A stretch of 64,000 nt of DNA from Micromussa lordhowensis. Taxonomy: Eukaryota > Cnidaria > Anthozoa > Scleractinia > Lobophylliidae. Below are positions 24,281 through 37,930 of the stretch, one piece after another. The first letter of the stretch is position 1. Each line of letters opens with the position of its first letter. A program made the position numbers and the translations under genes. The notes under the pieces were generated by a model. That model worked only from the letters and a program-made list of their open reading frames with translations, was not told the DNA's origin and made no database searches. The stretch spans positions 2,179,481 through 2,243,480 of the forward strand of contig OZ026608.1 of assembly GCA_964020085.1 (NCBI GenBank), in the 5' to 3' direction.

Positions 24281-26630
24281 CTTTTCCTGGTGGGTTTAAA
24301 GTTTGGGAGAGATCTATACATGTATGGGGACTGCATATTATCAGAGTAAAATTTGCGTTTCAAACCTTTTGTGCGGTTATATACATATTGGGATTACATG
24401 CTGATGTACCAGGCAAGCCTCGCTAAACGTAACGATGTGAAACACTGTGATTCATTACTGAATATCACAAATCTTAAAGCGTACAATGAAAACATAAAAT
24501 ACAAACCATGCTCTCTACTAGAGAGCCTATTATATTGGGAAGAAGCCTTGTTTGTTTCGAGAAGTTTGAAGTTATCCTTCAGTAGCGTGTTGGGTATTAA
24601 ATAGACGATTCGACTGGAAACGTGAGCTACCGTTATTCGTTTAATTCCAAGTTTTCGCCGATCTACGGCAACGTCAATAATGTAACTTTAACTTCATAAA
24701 ATAAGTTATAAGGGATTATCTTTGGGAGGGCTTATTAACAAAAGGGATTTTTGCGTCTGGTATTGTGACGCTCTGAACGTAACCATATTATAGGAAAAGT
24801 TCTTTTGTTTTCCTGAAATCACACCCAAGAACAAAAAGTTGATTTATCATGCAAAATTGATCATCACTTCATTCAAGCGCCTCGCGGTTCTCGCGGCTTG
24901 TGACGCTGCATTTCTCGTGATTCCTATCCTTCGTTTTCTTCTTGCACCAAAGAGAATTTGCTCGTAGTCTAAAATGGGTTTAATAACCTCTTTTAATGGG
25001 CACCCACTATGTACTACTTGGAGTTCTTTCTGAGCTTCACAGAGAACGCATTATCTTGTGTATTGAAGCAACAAACCCAAATTAGGTACCTTATATAACT
25101 GGTCGTAATCTCTAGGCTCGAACAACGTCGCAATAGCTGCCGTGCGGGTTTGTGATTAGGGGAGCTTATATCCGGAGTGGTAAGAGTGGTATATAAAAGG
25201 TGGGTTTTGAAATGAGCTAACAGGAAATGTCTCGTAGGTTGAAACAGACTTTCTCTTGGTTGTAATGAGCGTTCAGTATAATCAGTTCTATAAAAGTCCT
25301 CCTATTTCTATTCCAAATACAAAGAAGAGAAAAAACGTTCTCGTATAACCTTTCTTTACCACTGTTAGGCGGACCTATAAACGGGGGGGGGGAGGGGGGA
25401 GGGGTGAGGGTCTTATAAGTGATGATGGGTGTGCGTTTATAACCGATACATTATGGTATTACGTCAGCAACAATTTGCCATGAGGTCTGAACTCGCTAGA
25501 CTGTTCCACTGAATAATATTTTCCCCTCAAACACTTATAAGGCCACATGGACGAGGAGCGTCTTCAAGAGGAGGGAGTGCAATTTTGAGTTATCAGGAGA
25601 GAATTATAAATTAACGAGAACATTTTTTTTTTGGATCTTATTCTTTATCGTTTTTTTCTTGGTAAATCAGAATGGCTAACTAGCTTCCACACAATGCTCT
25701 TAACGTAACTGATTTCAATTGGACTGATACTTTAATTTACGTATTACATTGATTTTTGTGTAGATTGGGATAAGTGTTACTTTTCAAGAAAGACAAAATG
25801 AAAATTTAGTTGTCGGAGAGAACTCTTAAAATGCCGGTTTCTTCAGTTCGTTTCAGAAAGACATCTATTGACCATAGCACTCAACAGCTGTTATTGTACT
25901 TCCGTCAGATGATAACGCTGTTCTTTTAATACATATGTTGACCTGAAATGGAAAAAGTCTTGAAATAAAGTAAATTAAATGCGCTCCTGCAAAAGCATAT
26001 GTTAAGTTCCCATGTTGTCTACAGAAACAAGCTTAGTGGTAAAGAAGGATGCAATTAAAATCTCTACGGGATATTACACAAATGATAAATGAATTGCAAT
26101 CAAATGTAATCATGATTAGCCAATAGCAAGGCTTGAAAACTTATTCTATGTTATGGTACTGCTTAAAATCTTAGATCATGAGACTGTTATATTGCTCTTG
26201 AATGAAATTAAATTATACATGTATATTTACTTGCAGACTTTATTTCTGTTATCGCTCAAGAAAAAATCAAGAGAAAACATTTTATTTTTGCTGCAAAATT
26301 ATAACTTTAAAGAAACTAACTTGAAATTACTATTTTAACTCGTACGAGGTTCATAATATTTTGTTTTAAGACAAAACCCATTCAAGACAGTTTCTCGTTA
26401 AATCTCCTACTGGTTTCAAACGATGGATTCTTTGTTTTCTGAAAAGGAAATACACATGCAATAAAGAAAAGCTTTTTATTATGAATAATATAGGAGATAT
26501 AAGCTTTGCATTTGTAGTTGCGATTGCATTGTATAAAATAAGCTTAAGCTTCTCTATGTTTAGCTTCTGTTGAGCACTTGCTCTTATTTACCACTTAAAA
26601 GAAATTGTAAATTGTTTTTATTCCACGAAG
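24281..26630. other. Intergenic region, no gene supported
   Basis: AT-rich sequence with only short unsupported frames. The one marked feature is a G-rich run at 25,383-25,411. The promoter of the first GPCR should lie in the last few hundred bases; no clear motif was found. Confidence 0.5.
25383..25411 (+). repeat. G-tract, possible G-quadruplex
   Basis: A run of ten G, then A, six G, A, four G and a further GGG within 29 bases. Confidence 0.7.
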
Positions 26631-27692
26631 ATGTCCGAGGCAAACTCTTCTTCAACTATCGAACAGATGACGAGCGTTTCCGAGCCTGGTCCACTCAAAT
26701 GGACGTTACGCGTTTTATATATCTCAGTGTTTGTCATCGGCATCACAGGCAACTTAGTCGTCTGTTGCGCCGTGATGAGACGCAAACGCCTTCGATCAAG
26801 CAACAACCTTTACACCTTCAATCTCGCTTGCGCAGACCTCATTGTTGTGACCATTTACGTCCCGACACAAATGACAGCTTTCGAGAACGAACACAACTGG
26901 GCTTTAGGGGACACGATGTGCAGAATCGCTTATATAATAATTCCACTCTGCTTGTCGGCGTCAATTGGTTCCTTACTCGCCATTACGGTTAATCGTTATC
27001 GTGCGATGGTCTCACCGCTGACGCCTAAGCTAACAGTGAGGAAGATTCAGTTGATCATCTCTGGCATATGGCTCATCTCGCTACTCGTAGCATTACCGAT
27101 TATCTTTGTTGCAGGGACAGAGACGAGTCCAAACGGACAAGTATACTGTTCTGAACCCGGCTGGCCTAAAGATTCAGCTATCGATCATGTTTACTGGATC
27201 TCAATTTTTGTCCTTCAGTACATCGCGCCTTTGATCGTCATCGCTGCACTATCGAGTATCGCTGCTTGGAAACTAAGAGCCAATTCACTGTTTAACAGAA
27301 AGAGGGATTCGTTAGTTGTCACGAAAGCCGTGCGAAAACGTATGCAACAAGGAGCGAAAATTACTAAAATGCTACTTGCGTTAGTATTGATTTACGCTAT
27401 ATGTATGTTGCCTCAACACGCGGTGTACTTTTGGATGGAATATGGAAACCTGAACCAGATGGGATTCAAAATGTATATATTCAGGTTCTCTAATGTTTTT
27501 CCCATGGCAAACTGCGCGTTGAATCCTATTGCATACGGGACGCTGAACAAGGAGTTTGGAATGGTTTTCAAGAGCCTATTGAAACGCAAATGGCACTACA
27601 AAACAGCCATTTGCTGCAGACACAAAGCAGATCAAGGGTTAGAAATCATTGACACTAAAGTAGGCTCTGACATCTTACTGAAAGACATGTGA
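26631..27692 (+). CDS. Class A (rhodopsin-family) GPCR, 353 aa, single exon
   Basis: Seven hydrophobic segments are readable after a short N-terminus with an NSS glycosylation site. Class A marks: GNLVVC in TM1, NLACADL in TM2, a Cys before TM3 (DTMCRIAY) with its partner in loop 2 (VYCSEP), and NRYRA in place of DRY. TM6 has CMLPQHAVYFW instead of CWxP, and TM7 has NPIAY. The length is typical, and no intron is needed. Its closest relatives in the window are the receptors at 38.1 and 51.4 kb, which share YWISIFVLQY-type TM5 and AICMLPQH-type TM6 text. It acts in the plasma membrane; peptide or amine ligands are both possible and the sequence does not decide. The ATG at 26631 is the first in frame. 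Confidence 0.9.
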   Translation: MSEANSSSTIEQMTSVSEPGPLKWTLRVLYISVFVIGITGNLVVCCAVMRRKRLRSSNNLYTFNLACADLIVVTIYVPTQMTAFENEHNWALGDTMCRIAYIIIPLCLSASIGSLLAITVNRYRAMVSPLTPKLTVRKIQLIISGIWLISLLVALPIIFVAGTETSPNGQVYCSEPGWPKDSAIDHVYWISIFVLQYIAPLIVIAALSSIAAWKLRANSLFNRKRDSLVVTKAVRKRMQQGAKITKMLLALVLIYAICMLPQHAVYFWMEYGNLNQMGFKMYIFRFSNVFPMANCALNPIAYGTLNKEFGMVFKSLLKRKWHYKTAICCRHKADQGLEIIDTKVGSDILLKDM

Positions 27693-29411
27693 CAGATCGG
27701 ACAATCATCTCCAAGTGAAACAAAATGGAGATGAAACTGAATTGGAAGTAAATGAGCTTACATGTATTTAAGTTAGTTTCTGGCATCTCCGGCGCAGCCA
27801 GATGGTATAAACCGGCCTGGGTTCTCGGTGGAAAGTTAAGGAAATGGTACATATACAAACTATCGTTGCTTGAATCCGATTACCAAGCCCAGTAGTGGAT
27901 AATTATCATTCAGTCTTGCCAGGCGGCTTTTTTATTTATACTAACGATTTTAATCTTAGCAAAAACTACTTAAAATATTTCTAAGCGACTTAGCGCAATT
28001 GTGTGAAGAAGCTATGCACAATTGCAGTACGTGTTCTCATAAAATGAAAAAAAAAATTTTCTACTATTGTGAACACACATAATTAGATAGACCGCTACAG
28101 CGATGTCAGTGAAAAAAAAAAACACTGTGTTATCATTTCAGGAAAAAGTGAATATTACAATCCATCGTGAAACGAAAATGGAAAGACAAACCATCATATG
28201 GTGTTTAGTTCGTGCATAGCGGTTAAAAGTCTTTGTCGCCAAACCCAACTGATATTATACCCGAACTCGAATTTGTAAAATAAAAAAGATCAATAACAAC
28301 AAGAACAGTTGTTTCATTAGCGCTTGCTCTAGAAGAGATTATGCCATACTCTCTCTATTTGGCGCCTCGCCATCTTAAAACTAAGAAGATGCCGCCAAAG
28401 CATGTCAATAATTATGCCTATGGGAGCCGTGGCTAAGAATTTTGTTCTTTTCCCTGATCATGCCGCTCGTAGAGTTATACAATATGGCGGTCGGCCATGC
28501 CTAGGTCTCAGTCCCTTGAGTATGTTTGTTTGACTCATCACGATATTCAATATAGCGGATTGACAATGCAATCAAACGGGAAAATAATTGAACGGGACAG
28601 CCTGACTAGCCGTTTGCCTGAAATACGCTTTTTATTTCATGAAAACGACATTCATTCAAAACAAATTACTTTGATTTAATTAGAAGCTTTAGATAAAAAA
28701 GGCATCTCATATTCAACCCTTCGAAAAACCAGAACGTAAAAAAAAAACATATAGAGAGGATTGCCGATTTTGTAAACCGTCGATTTTTTGAACCTTAGAA
28801 CTCGAACCAACATTGCTTCCCTCTTTTTGTTGAATACTCCGCTTTCCCTTGTTTCTCAAGCTACCCAATTTTTAATTTCCTTTAAAGTTTCGAAAAATTG
28901 GCATTCCACTGTATAAATTAAAGTTGAACATTATTTGCTGTTGTTTAGTTTAGTCGTTTCCTGAGCAAAACCGCTTGGACATAGTTCAAATTTACGCAGT
29001 TAATCTACACATATATTGCTACCCAAATCCCGCCACCAAAAAATCCTCTAACTAATTCTTTACACATTTTGTGCTACTCCTCGACAAAAATAAACAAATA
29101 AAACCCTTACATTAACGGGATGATTTTACATCTCATTTTCTGTCGTGATTCTCACAAAGAGCTTCACACCAATTTAATTTCGGTAAACTAATGTTTTAAA
29201 GTCCTTGTAAATGTTGCCATGACAAAGGGCAGCGTTTCTGACAGCGTCTCATAAAATCTTTGGCACTTCTTGAATTAAAACGAAAGTCAAAACCAAATTA
29301 CAGCGTGTTCAATCAGTCATTTTTGTCGAGAACCAATGAACACGAAGGAATTTTAATTAAAGGATGAAAACACTGTAAAGGTTGATTTAAGACGCTTGGT
29401 CTGTCTTTCTT
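27693..29411. other. Intergenic region, no gene supported
   Basis: AT-rich sequence. Around 28,730-28,915, TCGATTTTTTGAACC text and an end like GGCATTCCACTGTATA resemble the segment at 42,621-42,800. This may be a decayed TA-flanked (Tc1/pogo-type) MITE, at low confidence. Nothing else stands out. Confidence 0.4.
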
Positions 29412-32400
29412 TATTTGGGCAAGCAGCACTTGCTATCAGTCAAATAGCAAAAACGAATTCGATCTAGCAATATCGGATTTCACTTTTTAGCTTTCTGTCG
29501 ATCCTAAAATGTGTGGGATAGAACCATCTGCTGTCAGTAGAGTTTTGAGATTCTGAACTCGAGGCTATAAACTAAAAGACCCCATTTCACACTTGATGTT
29601 CTTGCATAGAGCTGACAGATACAAAAGGTGAGCATATAAGTAAAATACTAACTGTAGTAACTAGAAAAACAGAATGCGAGGCGAATTACCGAATACCAAA
29701 GCCGTATGCTAGACGTTTAACCTGCTAATTCCTGTCGGTAAGTTTGAAATTAAATTAAAAGCTTTCGTGAAACGCTTCCTAAACTGAAAACATTCACGCC
29801 TCGAATGTGTTGGAAGACAGTTTTTCTCACATGTCGACAGCTAAAGCGCTGCTTTCCACTTGGCAAATAACTTGGCAAACACCGTAACTGGTTTCTTTCA
29901 CTTTCTTTTTTGTAACGACAAAGACAACCTGCTCCAGTGCTATTAAATTGTACTCTACATACATCGGTTTTTTATAGGTATACAAAAAACACCATAGAGG
30001 AAAACTATAGCACTAGCGCAAGATACTAAGCTTGTTTGGTCTTTCTTGTCTTATAAGCGAGTCTAAAAACATCTAGGTCGAAAGCAAAAGCGATATTTTT
30101 TTACAGAAAAATACATAGCTTAATTATAATCTCTTAACACCCTCCCCGAATATACATTTGTTATCTAAACCTCAAAGAAGGAAGCTTGTATTACGGATTT
30201 ATGTCCAGATTTACAACAAAGGAACAGAAATTAGTATCATTTTATCGGCATTCTCTAAATTCTCTGTATCAAAATTTCTTTATCAGACAAGTAATTGGTC
30301 ATACTAAATGATTTACGCTAAGTTTTTTTTTTTTACTTCATACGACCAGGAATAAAACTAAAGAACAGTCCATAGAACTTATAAGCCACATTGGGACGCC
30401 GAGTTAATGAAAACGGAAGCATCGCAGCTGAGAATACAAGCATAAACAATGTACGGTTTCAAAATATCAAATTTATTTCTTTTGATACCATGAGCCGTGC
30501 AAACAGTATACTAGTAGGGAAATTGGCAGGTTGACATTTAATCTGATGCGCGCAGTATTTTTTTCAACACGTTCTGACTCCACTCTAAAATTCAAAGGAA
30601 ACCTAAGCGTCTAAATCGTTAGATTGTCCTAACACGAGTTGATGCGAACGGTGTTGGTTTAAACCGAAAAACTGTCGCAAGCTTCGTGAAAACGTAAACG
30701 GTTGATATGTGAATGACAAATAATTACTAAACAAAAATTAGTTTTACTATAATGAAAGACAACATAGTGTACATAAAGTTAGCGAGAAAAACTTAAAAAG
30801 TTTAAAAAATAGACAACTATAAGGCGCAAATACGACCATTAAAAGAAGTTTTAAAGGGCTAATACAACCAAGGCGACCTGGAACATTCAAAGGTGATATT
30901 TATTTCTCAGTTGAGGGAACCGTAGTGATATTTTTGCCAGGCGCTGGAAATACGCTAGTGACATATCTGTTCATTTAATTATAGTTTTGCTGCACGTCTA
31001 CAGTAACGAGCTAGAATGCATAAGTACAACAGGATAGTTAAGTAAGCTACTTAATTCAAACTTCCGCTCCAGTTGGAATGGTTATCTGCTCGGTTTATGA
31101 TCGATCCCTCATTTATTTTGCGCGGATATGGCTGTAATTAAACTAAGGCCTTTGTAAAGAAACTCGAAAAAAAGCATGACATTTTTTTAATATTACCTCG
31201 CGTCTTTGAGGGGGTATATGAATTTGCATACAAAACACATGACAACACCGAGTTATCTGAGTTATCTCTGCACAGTTGGTCATGCTAAAGAAGCTTTTAC
31301 CCAATCTCCAATTACTGAGAAGAAACATTAAAGTAAAAACACATAAGATCTGCTAAGTAAAATATATGACTGACGCACTACTTATCGCAGAAGCCCTAAT
31401 GTAGCAATTCACACAAACGGAGAGAACTAACTTGAATGCGTGAAAACCGTTTTCATGCATTTATTATTTCGCATAACGACGAAAGCCAGTCATTGAAAAC
31501 AAATAATTCTTTTTGAAGTCTTAAAGAGCAATAGAGAAAAATCACGAGATAAACGTGATTGGACGAGAACGAGTTTACCGTTTTTATTAGTTTTCTTCTC
31601 GCGTACACTTAGTCCTCAGATACTTGGAGAACAGCCGTCGAGCATGTCAAGTGGTTTCTAATAATAACACGGAGCTTCTGTTCATGAATTTTTTTGGGTT
31701 TGCTCGTCGTTCATGACAACAATCACCTCGTCAAAAGAAACAAAACCTCTGTGAACACTGGTAACCTATAGCTACTATAATAACAAGACCGATTCAGTTG
31801 GGGCCGATTCACATCTTTACTAGTTGCGTTACCGTCTGATCCGTTTCGGAGGCCCATTTTCACGTATGTGCAGGTAATGTCTGTTTTGATAAAACATCAA
31901 TCGAACTGTGAAAAACAAGTAATCGTGAGTGACTGTAGCTACAAAGGGATCGATATAGGAAGAAGCTAGATCTTTCCCACTAGAGTGTAGTGAAGTGGTC
32001 TCAAACCTTCCATCGAAAACTGTCGATCCAGTGCTACTATCCATTTCAATTTTCTTACAGCCAAAAACAGAGTGTTTAACTGAATACTGGGCATATTCAC
32101 TCGAAACCCCTCATTTGTCGTGATCCAAACATGTTAACGGGATTGCTAAGGCTATCTCCTCTCATATTGGCGTACTTAGAAGGTTGAAGCCGTTAATTTG
32201 TGAAGGTACAGCTATATTGCTATACGGAGCTATTATCGATTCATATTTCGAACCAGTAGCTGTACTGTGTGGGACGATCTCAGCAAGGAGTTAATACTGA
32301 CAAATTACAAAAACAACAAAATCGCTCCATAAGGGTTATCGCCAAGTTTGATTACCATTCTAGCGCTGCCACTCTCCGCGGTAAAATCAGTGATGGAATA

Positions 32401-33521
32401 ACCTCTATGTCAGAAGTGAAAAAAAATTAAATTAATGCTTAAAACTTTGTATGATCAGACTACGGAGTACTTGAAAGGCATTTTCAGTTATGCCCTTTAA
32501 CACGGACTATGGACTTGAAAATGTATAGTAAACAAATTAGCTTTGCCTAAGCTTCGTGCCGATTTTTGAAAACTACGTTTCTGCAACAATGGGGGCATCT
32601 CAGGAATAGCCTTTCCATCTAACGTCAAAACCACTAGATCTCTTTTTAACTGTAAAAATGAGATCAATCACGTCACCTAATGTCCTCCTAGTACCCCCAC
32701 AGAGCAAACATGTAAATCAGTTTTTTATTTTATTTTTATATATCTCAACCTTGATAGACTTGTAACTGATGTTAGTTTTATCGCGTCTAAATAAAGTGTA
32801 GGTATGTATGTGGTTTTCAAAGAGCTGCGGGAGACCCTCAGATTTCGGGAACCGTGGTCACCTGTTAATTTACTGACTAATCGGTTTACAGAACCAATGA
32901 GAACACAGTATATGTGTTACAACCCGAAGAACGACATCATTGCTTTTAAGTCATTGTCGCCCTCTTAACCATCAGTCGAGTCTTCTTGATACTTATTCCT
33001 TACTATTTCGAAATCTTTAATGGTGTGCTTTAGTTCTAATTACAAAATTTTGCCGTCAAGAAGAAAACCACGACAGAGGAAGCCATGTTTGTTTCGGGAT
33101 AAGTGCGATAAAAAATCAAAACTTTCCCCTACCCATACCCCTACCATATGCTTCCTCAGCTACCCCTACACGAAGTTAACGGAGTTTAACTGTAGACTTC
33201 TGTTACGGTCTCTTAGTATGTCGTCACAGTTGTGTCCCCAGCTGACGAAAATATTGACATCTGAAGGCCACGTTTTCGATCAGGAACCAGCGGTTACTTG
33301 ATGGACCTTACCGAATAGTACTCCGTCCTACGAACTTCGTACTAAAAATAGTTGTAAAATCATATCAGTGCAGCGAAGGGAAGATATGACAGTCTAAAAG
33401 AAATAGAAAACCGACTTCAACCCAGTGAGGGCAGGTGGAAGTATCTTACGCTCAAATCAAGAGTGTATCACCTGTGAATACTTAACAATTATTTCACGAG
33501 GGTGCGTTGGACATGAGATGG
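29412..33521. repeat. 4,110-bp tandem duplication, unit 1
   Basis: Every position checked here recurs exactly 4,110 bases later. I saw only about three single-base differences (near 29,985, 31,187 and 31,948). The unit holds no intact gene; it contains a decayed LINE near 32,110-32,810. It ends with GAGATGGTA inside the left arm of a hairpin MITE. Confidence 0.95.
32110..32810 (+). mobile_element. Decayed LINE fragment (repeated at 36,220-36,920)
   Basis: Translation gives broken reverse-transcriptase C-terminal text: VNGIAKAISSHIGVLRRLKP, then ILLYGAIIDSYFEPV, a QNRSIRVIAK-like stretch and QWGHLRNSL, with stops and frame changes. It ends in TCTAAATAAAGT, like the LINE tail near 5,985. It predates the duplication, because both units carry the same lesions. 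Confidence 0.6.
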
Positions 33522-36500
33522 TATTTGGGCAAGCAGCACTTGCTATCAGTCAAATAGCAAAAACGAATTCGATCTAGCAATATCGGATTTCACTTTTTAG
33601 CTTTCTGTCGATCCTAAAATGTGTGGGATAGAACCATCTGCTGTCAGTAGAGTTTTGAGATTCTGAACTCGAGGCTATAAACTAAAAGACCCCATTTCAC
33701 ACTTGATGTTCTTGCATAGAGCTGACAGATACAAAAGGTGAGCATATAAGTAAAATACTAACTGTAGTAACTAGAAAAACAGAATGCGAGGCGAATTACC
33801 GAATACCAAAGCCGTATGCTAGACGTTTAACCTGCTAATTCCTGTCGGTAAGTTTGAAATTAAATTAAAAGCTTTCGTGAAACGCTTCCTAAACTGAAAA
33901 CATTCACGCCTCGAATGTGTTGGAAGACAGTTTTTCTCACATGTCGACAGCTAAAGCGCTGCTTTCCACTTGGCAAATAACTTGGCAAACACCGTAACTG
34001 GTTTCTTTCACTTTCTTTTTTGTAACGACAAAGACAACCTGCTCCAGTGCTATTAAATTGTACTCTACATACATCGGTTTTTTATAGGTATACAAAAAAC
34101 ACCATGGAGGAAAACTATAGCACTAGCGCAAGATACTAAGCTTGTTTGGTCTTTCTTGTCTTATAAGCGAGTCTAAAAACATCTAGGTCGAAAGCAAAAG
34201 CGATATTTTTTTACAGAAAAATACATAGCTTAATTATAATCTCTTAACACCCTCCCCGAATATACATTTGTTATCTAAACCTCAAAGAAGGAAGCTTGTA
34301 TTACGGATTTATGTCCAGATTTACAACAAAGGAACAGAAATTAGTATCATTTTATCGGCATTCTCTAAATTCTCTGTATCAAAATTTCTTTATCAGACAA
34401 GTAATTGGTCATACTAAATGATTTACGCTAAGTTTTTTTTTTTTACTTCATACGACCAGGAATAAAACTAAAGAACAGTCCATAGAACTTATAAGCCACA
34501 TTGGGACGCCGAGTTAATGAAAACGGAAGCATCGCAGCTGAGAATACAAGCATAAACAATGTACGGTTTCAAAATATCAAATTTATTTCTTTTGATACCA
34601 TGAGCCGTGCAAACAGTATACTAGTAGGGAAATTGGCAGGTTGACATTTAATCTGATGCGCGCAGTATTTTTTTCAACACGTTCTGACTCCACTCTAAAA
34701 TTCAAAGGAAACCTAAGCGTCTAAATCGTTAGATTGTCCTAACACGAGTTGATGCGAACGGTGTTGGTTTAAACCGAAAAACTGTCGCAAGCTTCGTGAA
34801 AACGTAAACGGTTGATATGTGAATGACAAATAATTACTAAACAAAAATTAGTTTTACTATAATGAAAGACAACATAGTGTACATAAAGTTAGCGAGAAAA
34901 ACTTAAAAAGTTTAAAAAATAGACAACTATAAGGCGCAAATACGACCATTAAAAGAAGTTTTAAAGGGCTAATACAACCAAGGCGACCTGGAACATTCAA
35001 AGGTGATATTTATTTCTCAGTTGAGGGAACCGTAGTGATATTTTTGCCAGGCGCTGGAAATACGCTAGTGACATATCTGTTCATTTAATTATAGTTTTGC
35101 TGCACGTCTACAGTAACGAGCTAGAATGCATAAGTACAACAGGATAGTTAAGTAAGCTACTTAATTCAAACTTCCGCTCCAGTTGGAATGGTTATCTGCT
35201 CGGTTTATGATCGATCCCTCATTTATTTTGCGCGGATATGGCTGTAATTAAACTAAGGCCTTTGTAAAGAAACTCGAAAAAAAGCATGACATTTTTTGAA
35301 TATTACCTCGCGTCTTTGAGGGGGTATATGAATTTGCATACAAAACACATGACAACACCGAGTTATCTGAGTTATCTCTGCACAGTTGGTCATGCTAAAG
35401 AAGCTTTTACCCAATCTCCAATTACTGAGAAGAAACATTAAAGTAAAAACACATAAGATCTGCTAAGTAAAATATATGACTGACGCACTACTTATCGCAG
35501 AAGCCCTAATGTAGCAATTCACACAAACGGAGAGAACTAACTTGAATGCGTGAAAACCGTTTTCATGCATTTATTATTTCGCATAACGACGAAAGCCAGT
35601 CATTGAAAACAAATAATTCTTTTTGAAGTCTTAAAGAGCAATAGAGAAAAATCACGAGATAAACGTGATTGGACGAGAACGAGTTTACCGTTTTTATTAG
35701 TTTTCTTCTCGCGTACACTTAGTCCTCAGATACTTGGAGAACAGCCGTCGAGCATGTCAAGTGGTTTCTAATAATAACACGGAGCTTCTGTTCATGAATT
35801 TTTTTGGGTTTGCTCGTCGTTCATGACAACAATCACCTCGTCAAAAGAAACAAAACCTCTGTGAACACTGGTAACCTATAGCTACTATAATAACAAGACC
35901 GATTCAGTTGGGGCCGATTCACATCTTTACTAGTTGCGTTACCGTCTGATCCGTTTCGGAGGCCCATTTTCACGTATGTGCAGGTAATGTCTGTTTTGAT
36001 AAAACATCAATCGAACTGTGAAAAACAAGTAATCGTGAGTGACTGTAGCTACAAAGGGGTCGATATAGGAAGAAGCTAGATCTTTCCCACTAGAGTGTAG
36101 TGAAGTGGTCTCAAACCTTCCATCGAAAACTGTCGATCCAGTGCTACTATCCATTTCAATTTTCTTACAGCCAAAAACAGAGTGTTTAACTGAATACTGG
36201 GCATATTCACTCGAAACCCCTCATTTGTCGTGATCCAAACATGTTAACGGGATTGCTAAGGCTATCTCCTCTCATATTGGCGTACTTAGAAGGTTGAAGC
36301 CGTTAATTTGTGAAGGTACAGCTATATTGCTATACGGAGCTATTATCGATTCATATTTCGAACCAGTAGCTGTACTGTGTGGGACGATCTCAGCAAGGAG
36401 TTAATACTGACAAATTACAAAAACAACAAAATCGCTCCATAAGGGTTATCGCCAAGTTTGATTACCATTCTAGCGCTGCCACTCTCCGCGGTAAAATCAG

Positions 36501-37631
36501 TGATGGAATAACCTCTATGTCAGAAGTGAAAAAAAATTAAATTAATGCTTAAAACTTTGTATGATCAGACTACGGAGTACTTGAAAGGCATTTTCAGTTA
36601 TGCCCTTTAACACGGACTATGGACTTGAAAATGTATAGTAAACAAATTAGCTTTGCCTAAGCTTCGTGCCGATTTTTGAAAACTACGTTTCTGCAACAAT
36701 GGGGGCATCTCAGGAATAGCCTTTCCATCTAACGTCAAAACCACTAGATCTCTTTTTAACTGTAAAAATGAGATCAATCACGTCACCTAATGTCCTCCTA
36801 GTACCCCCACAGAGCAAACATGTAAATCAGTTTTTTATTTTATTTTTATATATCTCAACCTTGATAGACTTGTAACTGATGTTAGTTTTATCGCGTCTAA
36901 ATAAAGTGTAGGTATGTATGTGGTTTTCAAAGAGCTGCGGGAGACCCTCAGATTTCGGGAACCGTGGTCACCTGTTAATTTACTGACTAATCGGTTTACA
37001 GAACCAATGAGAACACAGTATATGTGTTACAACCCGAAGAACGACATCATTGCTTTTAAGTCATTGTCGCCCTCTTAACCATCAGTCGAGTCTTCTTGAT
37101 ACTTATTCCTTACTATTTCGAAATCTTTAATGGTGTGCTTTAGTTCTAATTACAAAATTTTGCCGTCAAGAAGAAAACCACGACAGAGGAAGCCATGTTT
37201 GTTTCGGGATAAGTGCGATAAAAAATCAAAACTTTCCCCTACCCATACCCCTACCATATGCTTCCTCAGCTACCCCTACACGAAGTTAACGGAGTTTAAC
37301 TGTAGACTTCTGTTACGGTCTCTTAGTATGTCGTCACAGTTGTGTCCCCAGCTGACGAAAATATTGACATCTGAAGGCCACGTTTTCGATCAGGAACCAG
37401 CGGTTACTTGATGGACCTTACCGAATAGTACTCCGTCCTACGAACTTCGTACTAAAAATAGTTGTAAAATCATATCAGTGCAGCGAAGGGAAGATATGAC
37501 AGTCTAAAAGAAATAGAAAACCGACTTCAACCCAGTGAGGGCAGGTGGAAGTATCTTACGCTCAAATCAAGAGTGTATCACCTGTGAATACTTAACAATT
37601 ATTTCACGAGGGTGCGTTGGACATGAGATGG
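33522..37631. repeat. 4,110-bp tandem duplication, unit 2
   Basis: Head-to-tail copy of 29,412-33,521. At the junction GAGATGG-TA-TTTGGGC the two ends share a 2-base TA overlap. After this unit the hairpin MITE continues intact (GATAGTCAACGAGGCGC), so the right-hand breakpoint is visible. Confidence 0.95.
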
Positions 37632-37775
37632 TAGATAGTCAACGAGGCGCATCATCTCACATCCAACAGGCCCGAGTGGAACGCCGCCAAAATATAGAAA
37701 ACTAAACGTTACACGTACGCTTACCATATTTGTAGAACATGGTATAGTTAACAATTATTCACCGAAGTGGAGGTG

Positions 37776-37812
<37 letters not shown>

Positions 37813-37930
37813 AGCGCGCGCGAAAAGTACTATTCACTTGTGTGGTATATACTAATGGCTTATATTCCATGATGGCTAAGCCAATGAAAACCATTGAATT
37901 GCTTTATCCAATGATCCAGTTTTTAATAAA
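37582..37930. repeat. CACGAG-type hairpin MITE and associated element
   Basis: CACGAGGGTGCGTTGGACATG and the inverse CATCCAACAGGCCCGAGTG form the hairpin. TTGTAGAACATGGTATAG and TTCCATGATGGCTAAGCCAA follow as in the copy near 19,860-20,100. Between those two segments sits a different insert, from AATTATTCACC to GGTGAATAG and onward. Confidence 0.6.

Noticed and set aside
31143..33301. Short ORFs repeated in both duplication units
   Set aside because: They match only because the DNA is duplicated; no domain, codon signal or splice structure supports them.
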